Shown: one piece after another, positions 1 to 10,600 of the stretch
How the letters are laid out: every line of letters starts with the position of its first letter
Numbering within the stretch: the first letter of the stretch is position 1
NCBI GenBank assembly: GCA_910575445.1
Contig: CAJTFW010000012.1
Location: 29,165 to 93,164 of the forward strand
Source of the DNA: Lachnospiraceae bacterium
GTDB lineage: Bacteria; Bacillota; Clostridia; Lachnospirales; Lachnospiraceae
Direction: 5' to 3'
DNA length: 64,000 bases
Notes under the pieces: model-generated
Told to the model about the DNA's origin: nothing
The model's database searches: none
Seen by the model: the letters and a program-made list of their open reading frames with translations, nothing else
Position numbers and translations under genes: made by a program

Positions 1-2154
1 TTCAAGGCTCATGCCCTCCTTCAGCTCCCCGGTGTAGACCAGAGTGTAATTCTCTTTAGAAACCGGGATACCTTTCATTTCAAGATAATCCATTGCCATA
101 AACCGTATATCCCTTGTTTCCTCCGCATCTTTAAGCTGATAGATACCAAACCTGCTCTCATTTCCATACAGAAGCCGCATTTCCGGGCTTGGCGCATCTT
201 CCTCTAATCCCTGTTCCAGATAAGCGCTCCAATCGTCCTGTTCCACGCCAAACAGACCGTCATGCCCCTGCACTGCGCCCCAATCCTCTGCAAGCGTTTC
301 CGAACCGTCTGAATGGAGCAAATATACCTCCATGCCTTCCTCAAATAGTTCTGATGCCCGCTCTTTTGTCAGCGGCAGCATTTTATTCCAAAGATAGCCA
401 TACTGGTGCATCTCCGATAAACCTACCATGCCATCCGGAAGGGCATCTATCTCCGCCTGTGCCACTTCCTTTGTTTCCGAAAGCAGTGGTAAATCGTCTT
501 TCTGTTCCGCAAGGGAATATGCAAGGGAAGTGGTTTTCCCCATATCGTCCAGTTTAAAGGCATGGTTCATAATCAGGTTGCGCTCGTCAATGCCATATAC
601 CGACCTGTGGAACTCCATGAGGTTAATGAGCTGCTCTGCCTGTTGCATGATCGGAAGCTCCGAAGCGAAATGAATCTCTTTTCTGCCCATATCCACCTCA
701 AAATCATAAAACTGCGGATAACCGTCATTCACCCCGCCGCTTTTCATAATGGTTACACATTCAAAGCCTTTTTCTTTCAGATAGTCCGTAACACTCCCGC
801 CCCACTCATTTCCTTCGCCGGGCAGCATATCATATAAGGCATTTTCCACTTCTGACTGCATATTTGTGATTTTAATGGTTTCATACTCCCCGTTTTCGGG
901 CATGGCTATCCGGACAACAACATCGGCATATTCAATCGGCTTGTTGGCTCTTTCCCGTTCTTCCTGCAATGCCTTAAAATCGGTTATCTCATAAGTATCC
1001 GTATTGTAAGCGTAATCTAAGTGGTATTCCTCCACTTCCTCGCTCCGCTCATTCCCAAGCAGTGTTACCCATGCCCCGGCTCTTTCAAGGTAGGCTTCCA
1101 CGTTCTGCCTGTCATCATCTTTCATATCATGCAGGGAATTAAGAAGCTCTGTCCTATCTATGCCCTTAACGCTCAAAAGGTCATATTCTGAACGGTCTGT
1201 ATTCGCCACAAGCAGAATAATGTCCTCCTGTGCCTGTTCTGCAGCACGTTCTTTATCAATCTCCAAAAGCTGTGCTTCAATCCCCTTTATCAGCTCCGAG
1301 GAAGTCCGGCGTATCGTATCAAGGGAAGATTTTAACTCCGGCATTTCTTTCCCGCTGCTCCATCCGGCGATATACCCAAAAGAATAGTCGGACGTATCAA
1401 TCCCGAAGTGCTGGCAGACGGTGTAGGCAATGCTCTCCGCTTCCACTTCCTTTGTTTCCCTGTCTTTGGCAATCCCTGTTTCCTGTTCAGCCTCCTTTGC
1501 ATGGAGTTTTGCGTGTGCCACCTCATGCACTCCGGTTTTTGCAGTCTGCGCTTCTCCCATGCCCTCCTTGATAGCGATAGGGTGGTTTAAATCAATAAAA
1601 TAGCCTTTCCTGTCACCCTCCATGCCCTCATAGCGGATTGGTACAGGTGAAACCCTTGCGAGCGCTTCCATAAAATCCCGGTAACGCTCTACATTTCCTT
1701 GCAGCTCGCTCACGCCAAGTCCGGGAAGCTCTTTCCCGTCCGTCTGCGAATAATCAAACACTGTGACAACACGAAAGGCGGGTATCTTTATCTCTACTTC
1801 CTCCACAACGGGCATCCCGTCCCGGTCAAGCACAGGCTCATTCGTGACCGGATCAATCTTTTCCTGTTCCTCTTTGATTTTGTAAGGCGAAGGCGCAAGG
1901 ATACGGATACCCCTCTCGCCCCTGTTCACATGACGCTCAAAATTTCTCTGCCATGCCTTATACCCGGCAACGTAGGTTGCGTCAGGGCATTGCATCTCGA
2001 TAAGCTGGATATTGTTTGCGCTGTAATTATGGAATTTTGACATGGTATTCAGGTAGCTTTTGTATTTTTCTCCCTCAAATAATTCCTTTAAGCCTTCCTC
2101 CAGCCTGTCCGTTATCTCCTTTACTTTCTGTTTTTCAGTTCTCGCATCTGCCAT
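1..2154 (-). CDS. ArdC-like/YodL domain protein of the ICE (partial, C-terminus beyond window)
   Basis: An open frame of about 718 residues runs from an ATG at 2154 off the left edge without a stop. The start is supported by an AGGAGAAATAACC ribosome site. The first ~100 residues resemble the ArdC-type N-terminal domain (YLNTMSKFHNYSANN, then a PDATYVAGYKAW stretch). An HEVAH metallopeptidase motif lies at residues 210-214. A YodL-like segment (FGIYQLKDAEETRDI) lies near the visible end. Family knowledge: ArdC-type domains on mobile elements bind ssDNA and protect incoming DNA from restriction; YodL-type domains are common in Clostridia ICEs but uncharacterised. It is the last backbone gene in view. 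An antirestriction role is inferred. Confidence 0.75.
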   Translation of the reverse strand, partial: MADARTEKQKVKEITDRLEEGLKELFEGEKYKSYLNTMSKFHNYSANNIQLIEMQCPDATYVAGYKAWQRNFERHVNRGERGIRILAPSPYKIKEEQEKIDPVTNEPVLDRDGMPVVEEVEIKIPAFRVVTVFDYSQTDGKELPGLGVSELQGNVERYRDFMEALARVSPVPIRYEGMEGDRKGYFIDLNHPIAIKEGMGEAQTAKTGVHEVAHAKLHAKEAEQETGIAKDRETKEVEAESIAYTVCQHFGIDTSDYSFGYIAGWSSGKEMPELKSSLDTIRRTSSELIKGIEAQLLEIDKERAAEQAQEDIILLVANTDRSEYDLLSVKGIDRTELLNSLHDMKDDDRQNVEAYLERAGAWVTLLGNERSEEVEEYHLDYAYNTDTYEITDFKALQEERERANKPIEYADVVVRIAMPENGEYETIKITNMQSEVENALYDMLPGEGNEWGGSVTDYLKEKGFECVTIMKSGGVNDGYPQFYDFEVDMGRKEIHFASELPIMQQAEQLINLMEFHRSVYGIDERNLIMNHAFKLDDMGKTTSLAYSLAEQKDDLPLLSETKEVAQAEIDALPDGMVGLSEMHQYGYLWNKMLPLTKERASELFEEGMEVYLLHSDGSETLAEDWGAVQGHDGLFGVEQDDWSAYLEQGLEEDAPSPEMRLLYGNESRFGIYQLKDAEETRDIRFMAMDYLEMKGIPVSKENYTLVYTGELKEGMSLE

Positions 2155-2185
2155 CTGGTTATTTCTCCTTTTCCTCCATAAAAAA

Positions 2186-2217
2186 CAGGGACAGATAAGT
2201 TTCCCTCTCTGCCCCCG
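2186..2217 (-). terminator. Terminator-like hairpin in leader of the ArdC/YodL gene
   Basis: On the minus strand an imperfect stem (8 of 10 pairs) is followed by TTTTTTATGGAGG and then the ArdC-like start. It lies between DUF6674 (stop at 2245) and the ArdC-like gene, so it could end one transcript or attenuate the next. It follows the same pattern as the hairpins before three other backbone genes. Confidence 0.45.
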
Positions 2218-2244
2218 TTCCGGATATTTTTATTTGCAGTTATT

Positions 2245-3084
2245 TTATAAACATTCCTCTTTGCTTTTTGGCTTTGCCTTATCCTGCTCCGGCGCTTTCT
2301 TCTGCCCCGCCTTTTCTTTCATCTGCGACAGTTTATCCTTTACGGACACCCGCCCTCCTTTCTCCGCTTCCTTCCCGGCATCCAGACTAGAAGAAATCTG
2401 ATCCAGCTTTTCAAATGCCTTATCTATTCCGTCAATCTTCTTCCGAAGGTTCTCCACCGCCTTTTTTACTGGCTTATTGATTACCCTTGTCATGCCGACA
2501 CCCGGCTTTTCATCCGATACCTCTTTCGTGCCTTTCCCGGCTAACAGCCTGCCCACGTTGGAAACGCTGTTCCCGATCTGCTTCAGTTCGTCCCCGATGC
2601 TGTCAATCTGGTTGGCTGTCTTTTCACAGTCCGTCATCACGTCAACCAGACGTTCCCGGTAATCGGAAAGCATGGACTTCACACTAGAAATTCCTGTCTG
2701 GAGAACCTTGCACATCTCCGCTTTCCCTTTTTCCTTAAAGGCACTGACCGCCTGTTGCGCTGTTTCCACCAAACTGTTTCTTACCGATGACAGGCATTCC
2801 GAAAGGCTTGTGATTTTCTCCTGAAGGTACGCCACTTTATCCATGAACTTCTCTGTCACAGATTTAGGCTGGTTTTCCTGCATCTGCGAAAGCTGCTCCC
2901 GGACACCCTGTAATTCATCCACCATTGCGGTAAGCTGCATCTGCATACCTGCCACATACCAGAAAATCCCCATAAAATCCTGTGACTGCCCGTCCATGTC
3001 CTGCTGGTTAAGCAGTTCTATAAGCTGCTTTAATACCTCATTTTCTTCCATGATTTGTTTTGTGTTCTGTTCTGCTGTTTCCAT
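2245..3084 (-). CDS. DUF6674-like ICE protein, coiled-coil, C-terminal SVKDKL motif
   Basis: 279 residues. The start ATG at 3084 follows AATGGAGG. The N-terminus has a QDFMGIFWYVAGMQMQLTAMVDEL stretch followed by long Q/E/K-rich helices (roughly residues 50-190), suggesting an elongated coiled-coil protein without a signal peptide or clear membrane segment. I recognise it as the DUF6674 type found beside the giant helicase gene of Tn1549-like ICEs; its function is not known. Residues 245-259 (RVSVKDKLSQMKEKA) followed by a basic tail ending ECL match the C-termini of PcfB and the 3,034-residue protein in this element. A role in transfer or docking is inferred only from that. Confidence 0.7.
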   Translation of the reverse strand: METAEQNTKQIMEENEVLKQLIELLNQQDMDGQSQDFMGIFWYVAGMQMQLTAMVDELQGVREQLSQMQENQPKSVTEKFMDKVAYLQEKITSLSECLSSVRNSLVETAQQAVSAFKEKGKAEMCKVLQTGISSVKSMLSDYRERLVDVMTDCEKTANQIDSIGDELKQIGNSVSNVGRLLAGKGTKEVSDEKPGVGMTRVINKPVKKAVENLRKKIDGIDKAFEKLDQISSSLDAGKEAEKGGRVSVKDKLSQMKEKAGQKKAPEQDKAKPKSKEECL

Positions 3085-3120
3085 TTTTCTAATACCTCCA
3101 TTTGATTTTGAGCATGATAA

Positions 3121-3144
3121 AAGCAGCCATTTCTGGCTGCTTCT
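3121..3144 (-). terminator. Hairpin before DUF6674 gene, left border of cargo 1
   Basis: A perfect 8-bp stem (AAGCAGCC / GGCTGCTT, 6-nt loop) is followed on the minus strand by TTTTATCATGCTCAAAA and then AATGGAGG before the DUF6674 start. It ends the cargo 1 side and leads the backbone gene. The rest of 3145-3275 is AT-rich and shows no gene. Confidence 0.55.
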
Positions 3145-3275
3145 GCATACTATTTTATTGACTTTTACACTTGAATAGCTATTACTGCTCTTATTCGTTT
3201 TAATTTCTGCAATCTAATCCTATCTCCTTCCTGCTTTTATCGCTGTTATTCCATTCAACTAATACTCACAACAAT

Positions 3276-3998
3276 TCAGAAATCATTTGTTTTTTCACAT
3301 AAGAGTAATATATTGCTTCCATGATTTCTAAAATATCTTAATTTACTGAATATAAAGTCTAAAGCAACAAATAAGCATGATATATTGTCATTTGATATCC
3401 AATTAGAAGCCAAACCACTTATTATATGCATAGATAATTCTTTTTTTATTTCAAAACCATTCATTTCTAATATCTCTTTTATATATTTACATGAATATAA
3501 ATATTGATTTGTAACCTCACCCATGTATTCCAGATTAGTTAGCACTTTATCACTACCATAAAATTTCCTGCCAATATATTCATATGCACTAGCATTTTCG
3601 AATTCTATTATCATTTTCCCTTGTTTTTTTACTACTCTATGCAACTCTTTTATAGCTTTTTCTGCATCACAATAATTAATAACATCTCCAACACAAATTA
3701 TGTAATCAAAAACCAAATTTTGAAAAGGCAATTGTTCTATATTAGCCACTACATAATCATCATATTTACATATATTTGTTTCCACTATATCAACATGGCA
3801 CATTTTATTAGTTAAGCCATATGTATTTCCTCCTGATCCCGCATTCAATATATATCCATCAAATATATATTTGTTAATGAAATATTTAATTTTCTTTTTT
3901 TCATAATCATACCAAATATTTCCACTTGGCCATACTTCACTACTTTTTTCATAAAATTTCTTTATCTTATAATAATCCAATTTCTTTTCCATATTCAT
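3276..3998 (-). CDS. Class I SAM-dependent methyltransferase (cargo 1)
   Basis: 240 residues. A Rossmann methyltransferase core is visible: motif I as YILNAGSGGNTYG (around residue 50), an acidic VDIVE strand end, then NIEQLPFQNLVFDYIICVGDVINYC and a VVKKQGKMIIEFEN strand. The pattern fits methyltransferases acting on small molecules or proteins; there is no NPPY-type DNA methylase motif and no target domain, so the substrate is unknown. It begins 4 nt after the stop of the upstream membrane protein gene, so the two are translationally coupled. Base composition is far more AT-rich than the surrounding ICE backbone, pointing to separate acquisition. Could be a defence, modification or self-immunity gene; nothing in the sequence decides. 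Confidence 0.75.
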   Translation of the reverse strand: MNMEKKLDYYKIKKFYEKSSEVWPSGNIWYDYEKKKIKYFINKYIFDGYILNAGSGGNTYGLTNKMCHVDIVETNICKYDDYVVANIEQLPFQNLVFDYIICVGDVINYCDAEKAIKELHRVVKKQGKMIIEFENASAYEYIGRKFYGSDKVLTNLEYMGEVTNQYLYSCKYIKEILEMNGFEIKKELSMHIISGLASNWISNDNISCLFVALDFIFSKLRYFRNHGSNILLLCEKTNDF

Positions 3999-4002
3999 TT
4001 AC

Positions 4003-4518
4003 TCACTTTTTCAAAACTAATAAAGGAATATTCTTATTTATCTTGTAGTGCGCTTTAACAATCAAATCAATATTTTCATTTATTTTCTCTCTACTCAAAA
4101 AAGCCCCGCCACATGATACATTATTATCTCCATCAAATGATAACCAAAATCCATATAAAATATTTCTTTTTTCTAAGGTAGACAAATCATATCTATGATA
4201 GGTTGAACTTTTCTGTATATTATCACTTGCATTCATATTAATACAAAGATTATTGTCTTCTATCCAAACTTCCCCCTTATAATTACTCGCATCATCTTTA
4301 CATACAATTTTATAATTAATCAATATACCACGCTTGATTACCACATCCATTTCTACAAACTCTGTTTTTCCATTATCCGTCCACCATAAGTATAGATACC
4401 AGTAGCCACAGATCTTAGTCTTTCCAAATCTTTTAAACAAATATATAACAAATTTTATTAAATAGGGTAATAAAAAGCCTGCAATTGCGCTCAATAAAAT
4501 ATTAATCCAATCACTCAT
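4003..4518 (-). CDS. Membrane-anchored beta-rich protein of unknown function (cargo 1)
   Basis: 171 residues. An N-terminal hydrophobic helix (about residues 5-30, NILLSAIAGFLLPYLIKFVIYLF) is followed by a short basic stretch and a predicted beta-rich soluble domain starting KICGYWYLYLWW. The layout (membrane anchor plus small beta domain) recalls membrane effectors such as Cap15 of CBASS, but only one membrane segment is seen, no cyclase gene is nearby, and I cannot show homology. It is the first gene of a two-gene AT-rich operon with the methyltransferase at 3276-3998. It is probably a cytoplasm-facing membrane protein. Function unknown. Confidence 0.6.
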   Translation of the reverse strand: MSDWINILLSAIAGFLLPYLIKFVIYLFKRFGKTKICGYWYLYLWWTDNGKTEFVEMDVVIKRGILINYKIVCKDDASNYKGEVWIEDNNLCINMNASDNIQKSSTYHRYDLSTLEKRNILYGFWLSFDGDNNVSCGGAFLSREKINENIDLIVKAHYKINKNIPLLVLKK

Positions 4519-4651
4519 ATAATTTCCCCCTTTGCTTATAATTTTTTAATATTTTATCACATATTGCCCTAAATGTCATTTGCTTACAACATACTTAAAA
4601 TGAATTTATGTTTACTAAATCATAATATCCATATACGCAAAAAAGTTTTAC

Positions 4652-4678
4652 GAGGACAGTCAGTCTTTGACTGTCCTC
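4652..4678 (-). terminator. Terminator behind the giant polyvalent gene, right border of cargo 1
   Basis: A perfect 11-bp stem (GAGGACAGTCA / TGACTGTCCTC, 5-nt loop) lies 6 nt past the stop of the 3,034-codon gene, followed on the minus strand by GTAAAACTTTTTT. Region 4519-4651 otherwise holds only AT-rich spacer with the promoter side of cargo 1; no gene is visible. Confidence 0.7.
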
Positions 4679-4684
4679 TATGCT

Positions 4685-7600
4685 TTATAAACTTTCCTCC
4701 TTCCCTTTTCCCTTTGAAATCTCCGGCTTTTCCGGCATTTTCTGTCCATAAGCCTTCTGCCGCATCTCGGCAAGTTTTTCTTTTACGGAAATGCGCCCTC
4801 TCGGACTGTCTGATAACATCCGCTCTTTCCCATGCTCCGCCACTTTTTCCGATACTGTCCGGTTAATCTGCGGTTTAAAAGGCGCATCCGTCACAACTTC
4901 CGCTTCACGCTCCATTTCCTCTGTGTCCATTTCCTCTTGTTCCCCGTCATTCTCCGGCTCATCGTCCATATCAATCCCATCGCCGCCCTTTTCGTCCATG
5001 TTCAACAGGGCATTTAATTCCGTCAGGCGTTCCAGTTTCTCCGCAAGCTCCGTTTCCTGTGGGAATGGTTTTGTAACCTCCACTTTTGCGGTTTCAAGCT
5101 GATGCTCCACGTTTTCCAGTTTCTGTGCCACTTCTTCCACTCTCTTACCCATGCCCTCTAAGGCATTGCTTAACCTCTGTAAATTTCCCAATGGATCAGC
5201 GCCGATTTCCACCTCATGGCTGATACTGCCTTTCAAATTGACCGTAAACTTGGAAAAGAACGAATCAAAGGAAACACTCATTTTAAATCCCTGATATTCC
5301 CCGATTGTGACTGCCATATTCGGCTGTTTTGCGCTCCGGCACATATCAATCAGTGCTGCCCCGGCTTCTTTTTTGTCCGTATATACCCGGTTCCCGATTT
5401 TTATGGAAAAGGTATCTTTATCCGGGAACTTATTCTGTGCATAGGTCTGAATGTCGGCACGATACCCCGCAAGGCGTTCTTTCATGGAAGCGATCTGCAC
5501 CGGGTAATGCTTCACGATATTGTCCTCTAAACGGTATTTCTGGCTAGTATGGTTCGCTTTTAACAGCTTTAGCTTCGATACCTGAATATCTAAATCCATC
5601 TTTTCTTTTATATAGGGATTGCCCGTTGCCAGAGCCTTTACTTCCGCATAAGTGAGCGCCGCTTCGTCTATGTCCTCACAGCTCCGCACCGGGGATTTTG
5701 ATGTCATAATCTGCCCGATGAATTTCTGCTTATTTTCAATGAGCTGCCATGAGTAGCTGTCGAATGTTCCTTCCGTCACATACCGGAAAATCTTTACCTT
5801 TTCATTCATATTGCCCTGTCTTAAAATCCTGCCTTCCTGCTGTTCAATGTCGGAAGGACGCCAAGGCACATCAAGGTGGTGCAAAGCGATAAGCCGATCC
5901 TGCACGTTCGTCCCGGCTCCCATTTTTGCGGTTGAACCTAATAAAAAACGAACCTGCCCGCTCCTTACTTTTGCGAACAGCTCCGCTTTCCTTGTTTCCG
6001 TATTGGCATCATGGATAAATGCTATTTCATTCTCCGGCACTCCCTTCGCCATGAGCTTATCCCTGATGTCCTCATATACATTAAATGTACCATCTCCTTT
6101 CGGTGTAGATAAATCACAGAAGATAAGCTGCGCCGACTTCTGCTCTTTGGTCTGCTCCCATATCTCAAACGCTTTCTCCACACAGGTTGTTGCTTTAGAG
6201 TTTTCTTCATCCGGGAGCATATCATTTATCAGTCTTTGGTCTAAAGCTAACTTTCTTCCATCGTTGGTTATTTTAAGCATATTGTCGATGTTCGGCTGCA
6301 CTTTCCTGTCCCTGACCGCTTCTGCCCTGTCTGCAAGGGAATGTACCATGTCCTGCTGGTATTCGCTCGGCTTTAACACAATATTTTCATAATCCGCTTC
6401 CGGCACAGGAAGTTTCAGCATATCCGGTGTCTGAATGTCGGCGCTCTCTTTAAATAATGCAATCAGTTCCGGCAGGTTGAAGAACTTAGCGAACCTTGTT
6501 TTCGCCCGGTAGCCTGTACCTTCCGGCGCAAGCTCTATGGCTGTTTGCGTTTCCCCGAACGATGCCGCCCAACTGTCAAAATGCCCCAATCCCAAACGCT
6601 GTAAGGTGTTATACTGGAGATAGCGCATATTCGTGTATAACTCTGTCATGCTGTTAGAAATTGGCGTACCTGTTGCAAATGTGATGCCCTTCCCTCCGGT
6701 CAGTTCATCCATATACTGGCATTTTGCGAACATATCAGAAGATTTCTGTGCTTCCGACTGTGCGATGCCCGCCACATTCCGCATCTTTGTGTATAAAAAA
6801 AGATTTTTATAGTTGTGGCTTTCATCTACAAACAGCTTATCTACGCCCAACTGTTCAAAGGTCACTACATTATCTTTCCGGCTTGCATCATTTAAGCGGC
6901 TCAACCTCGTATTCAGCGATTTTTTCGTTTTCTCCATCTGCTTAATGGAGTAACGCTCCCCATTCTCTGCTTTCAAGGCTTCGATTGCCATTTCAATCTC
7001 TGCTATCTGCCTTTCAATCATCGCCATCTGTCTTTCAGTGGAAAGCGGGATTTTCTCGAATTGACTATGACCGATAATCACAGCATCATAATCCCCTGTT
7101 GCAATCCTCGAACAAAATTTTTTCCGGTTCGCCGGTTCAAAGTCTTTCTTCGTGGCAGCTAAAATATTAGCACCCGGATACAGGCGCAGGAAATCGCTTG
7201 CCCACTGTTCTGTCAAATGGTTCGGCACAACAAATAAGCTCTTTTGGCACAGTCCTAACCGCTTGCTCTCCATTGCTGCAGCAATCATTTCAAAGGTCTT
7301 TCCTGCCCCTACACAATGGGCAAGCAGCGTATTATCCCCGTATAGCTGATGCGCCACAGCGTTAAGCTGGTGCGGTCTTAGTATGATGTCCGGCGTCATG
7401 CCGGGGAATTTTAAGTGCGAACCGTCATATTCCCTCGGTCTGGTGGAATTGAAAAGCTCGTTATATTTTGCACATAAGTCCTGCCTGCGCTCCGGATCAC
7501 GAAATACCCAATCCTTAAAGGCTTCCCGTATCGCTTCCTGTTTCTGGCTTGCAAGCATGGTTTCCTTTTTATTGAGGACTCTCTTTTCTTTCCCGTCCTC

Positions 7601-10600
7601 CGTAACCACATCAAAGATACGAGTGTCACGAAGGTTCAGGGAATCTTCCAAAATCCTGTAAGCGTTTGCCCGGCTTGTGCCATAGGTCATGTTGACAAGG
7701 GCATTTCCCCTGTCCGCATTTTTCCCCTTCACGTTCCACTGCCCGGTCACATTGGAATACTGTACGCCCATTGCCTTACGGTCAAACAGGTACTCCGGCG
7801 TTTCAAAGGTTTCACGCATGAAGTCCTCAATATATTTTGTGGAAATCCATGTTGCGCCAATCCGCACCTCAATCTCCGATGCGTCAAGCTCCTTCGGCTG
7901 TACGCCCTCCAATGAAGTTACATTAATGGCATATTCCGGGTGGTTCTCCGCAAAAGTTTTTGCCACTGACAGCTTCTCCCGCACATTCCCGCTTAAATAC
8001 TCGTCTGCGGTTTCCCATTCCTCTGTCACCGGGTTCTGGAAAATTACTCCTGCAAGCTCCTTTGTAATTTCTTCCTCACTTTTACCCGCAAGCTGTGACA
8101 TATACGCTAAGTCCACACCCGCCTTTTCACTGAGCGATACCGCCAGTGCTTCACTGGCTGTATCCACGCTTGTCACAACCTCCTGCTTTTTAATGGTTCG
8201 CTTCGTGAACATATCCGCCTTGCCGATGAAGTTCCCCTCATCGTCCAGCCTTTCAAGGGAACATAACAAGCAGTAACTGGAATCCTGATTGAACGCCCTT
8301 TTATTGGTCTGTGAACTGATAAGACCGAATTTCTTGGAGAAATCATCGTATAACTGGTTTAACTCCGTCTGCTTGTTTTGAATCATATCCTCCGGGTATT
8401 CTTCCAACTGGAAATTTATCAGTTCCTGTGTGCAGTCCCGGATTGCCACCATGCCTTTAATCCTCTGCTCTGCCTTTTCCGACACGTCCACAGGCTTCAT
8501 AATGGAATTTTCCCGGTAATATACGGTATCGTCCACCACCGTATAGCTGTAATTCTTCACGTTCGGATCGGCGGGTATGTTCTCCTTTGCCAGTTCATCG
8601 TCAATCTCGTTAAAATCCGCCTGCTCGATGCTGCCCTCCACATGGGAAAGCGCATTTTTAAGCTGTGCTGACAAAGGAAGGGAAGTGTCCGGCAGGCAGG
8701 TGCTTTCCATGCCATGCGCCCCGGAAACCATCTCCATTTTTCCCAATACCATCTCCGGGTGGTCTGAAAAATACTGGTTCATCACAATACCGTCTTTTTC
8801 CGTCAGATGCACCCAGTCCGGCTCTATATCCATTACCCGGTCACGCTTCTTTAAAAACAGAATGTCCGAAGTGACCTCCGTACCCGCATTTTCCTTAAAC
8901 GCTGTGTTTGGGAGCCTGACCGCCCCCAAAAGCTCCGCCCGCTGTGCAAGGTATTTCCGCACTTCCGGGTTTTTCTTATCCATTGTCCCCTTTGAAGTGA
9001 CGAAAGCGACAATGCCGCCCGGTCTGACCTTATCCAGTGTCTTTGCAAAAAAATAGTCATGGATAAGGAAATTGTGCTTGTCATACTGCCTGTCAGACAC
9101 TTTATACTGTCCGAAAGGCACGTTTCCCACCGCAACATCAAAAAAGTCATTGGGATAACTGGTATTCTCAAAACCTGTTATTTTAATATCCGCATGAGGG
9201 TAAAGCTGTTTTGCAATCCGCCCGGTCAACCCGTCAAGCTCCGCCCCATACAGCCTGCTTTCCTGCATTTCATCCGGCAGACAGCCATAGAAATTCCCTA
9301 TCCCTGCGGCGGGATCTAACACATTCCCTCTGGTAAATCCCATTTTCCCCACTGCGTCATAGATTGCCTGAATGATGACCGGACTTGTATAATGGGCATT
9401 TAACGTGCTTTCCCTTGCAGAAGCGTATTCCTCCGGGGATAACAGGCTCTTTAATTCCTGATATTCATTCGCCCAATTTGCTTTGGAAGAATCAAATGCA
9501 TCGGCAAGACCGCCCCATCCCACATATTTTGCTAAAATCTCCTGTTCCTCTGGTGTGGCGGTACGGTGTTCGCCCTCAATCTTTTCAAGGGTGCGTATGG
9601 CTTCTATATTCTGGCGGAATTTCTCTTTCGGCGCAAACCCTTTCCCGGTGTTTTCAGTTTCATTAAAAGAAATGTGGTAATTTACTGCTCCTGACTTATC
9701 AATCTCCGGCTCTTTTTCTGATGCTTTTTCCGGTTCTTCCTCCGTTTCCCCTGTCAGCGTTTCCACGTCACCCATGACCTGCCTGATAAACGGATCATTC
9801 TCTAAAGCGTTTTCGTCTACAAGCTGTCCGTCCACAATGCCTGCTTTTTCCAAACGCTCCCGGACTGCCTGCGTATCAATATCGGGGAAATCATCTTCTT
9901 TTCCAGAAACCTCCTTTGTTCCTGAAACTGTTTCTGTTTCCGGTAAATTCTCTGTTGATAAATCTTTTCCTTGTAAATCTCCGTTGAGTTTACCGCAGAA
10001 AATATCCGCTTCCTCTATCGCAGTAAATGTAGGCACTGTGCCATCGCCCGCCACATAATAATCCTGCGTTTCGTTATCCCATACCGCATAAGGCTCTGTA
10101 AAGGCATCTGTTGTTTCTGTAACAGTAAAGCGTTCTGCTGTTTCCTGCTCCGGTTCTTCAGATAAAATTTCCGGCTCTGTTTTTGAATTTTTCTCCGCAG
10201 CTTTTTCTTCCCTCTGCTGTGCCGGCTTATTCTCATAACGTGCCGCATATTTCTGTGCTTCCTTCAGCAGAGCGTCCATCTCCACCGCTTTTTCTGTATT
10301 GCCGCCTAATGACTGCATCAGGACATAATCAGCGGCTTCTAAAAACAAAGCATCATAAACCGCTTTTCCCTCTAACCGCCTGTCGGCATCCTCAATGGCA
10401 ACCTCCCCGGTATCCTCATTCCAGCCGACCACATCTTTCATGGACAGCGCACCGCAGATTTTTACCACAGCGGACATCTCCGCAAGCCTTTCAGCCAGTG
10501 CCTTTTCACTGTCACTGATGTTGTTTTCCGGTTCAGGATTTTGTGCTTTTTGCCCGGAAGTTTCCGTTTCCCGTTCCGGTACAGCCGCCTTCTCCGGCTC

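Noticed and set aside
4003..4518. Identification as a CBASS Cap15 effector
   Set aside because: Only one membrane helix is seen and no cyclase gene is nearby; kept as unknown.
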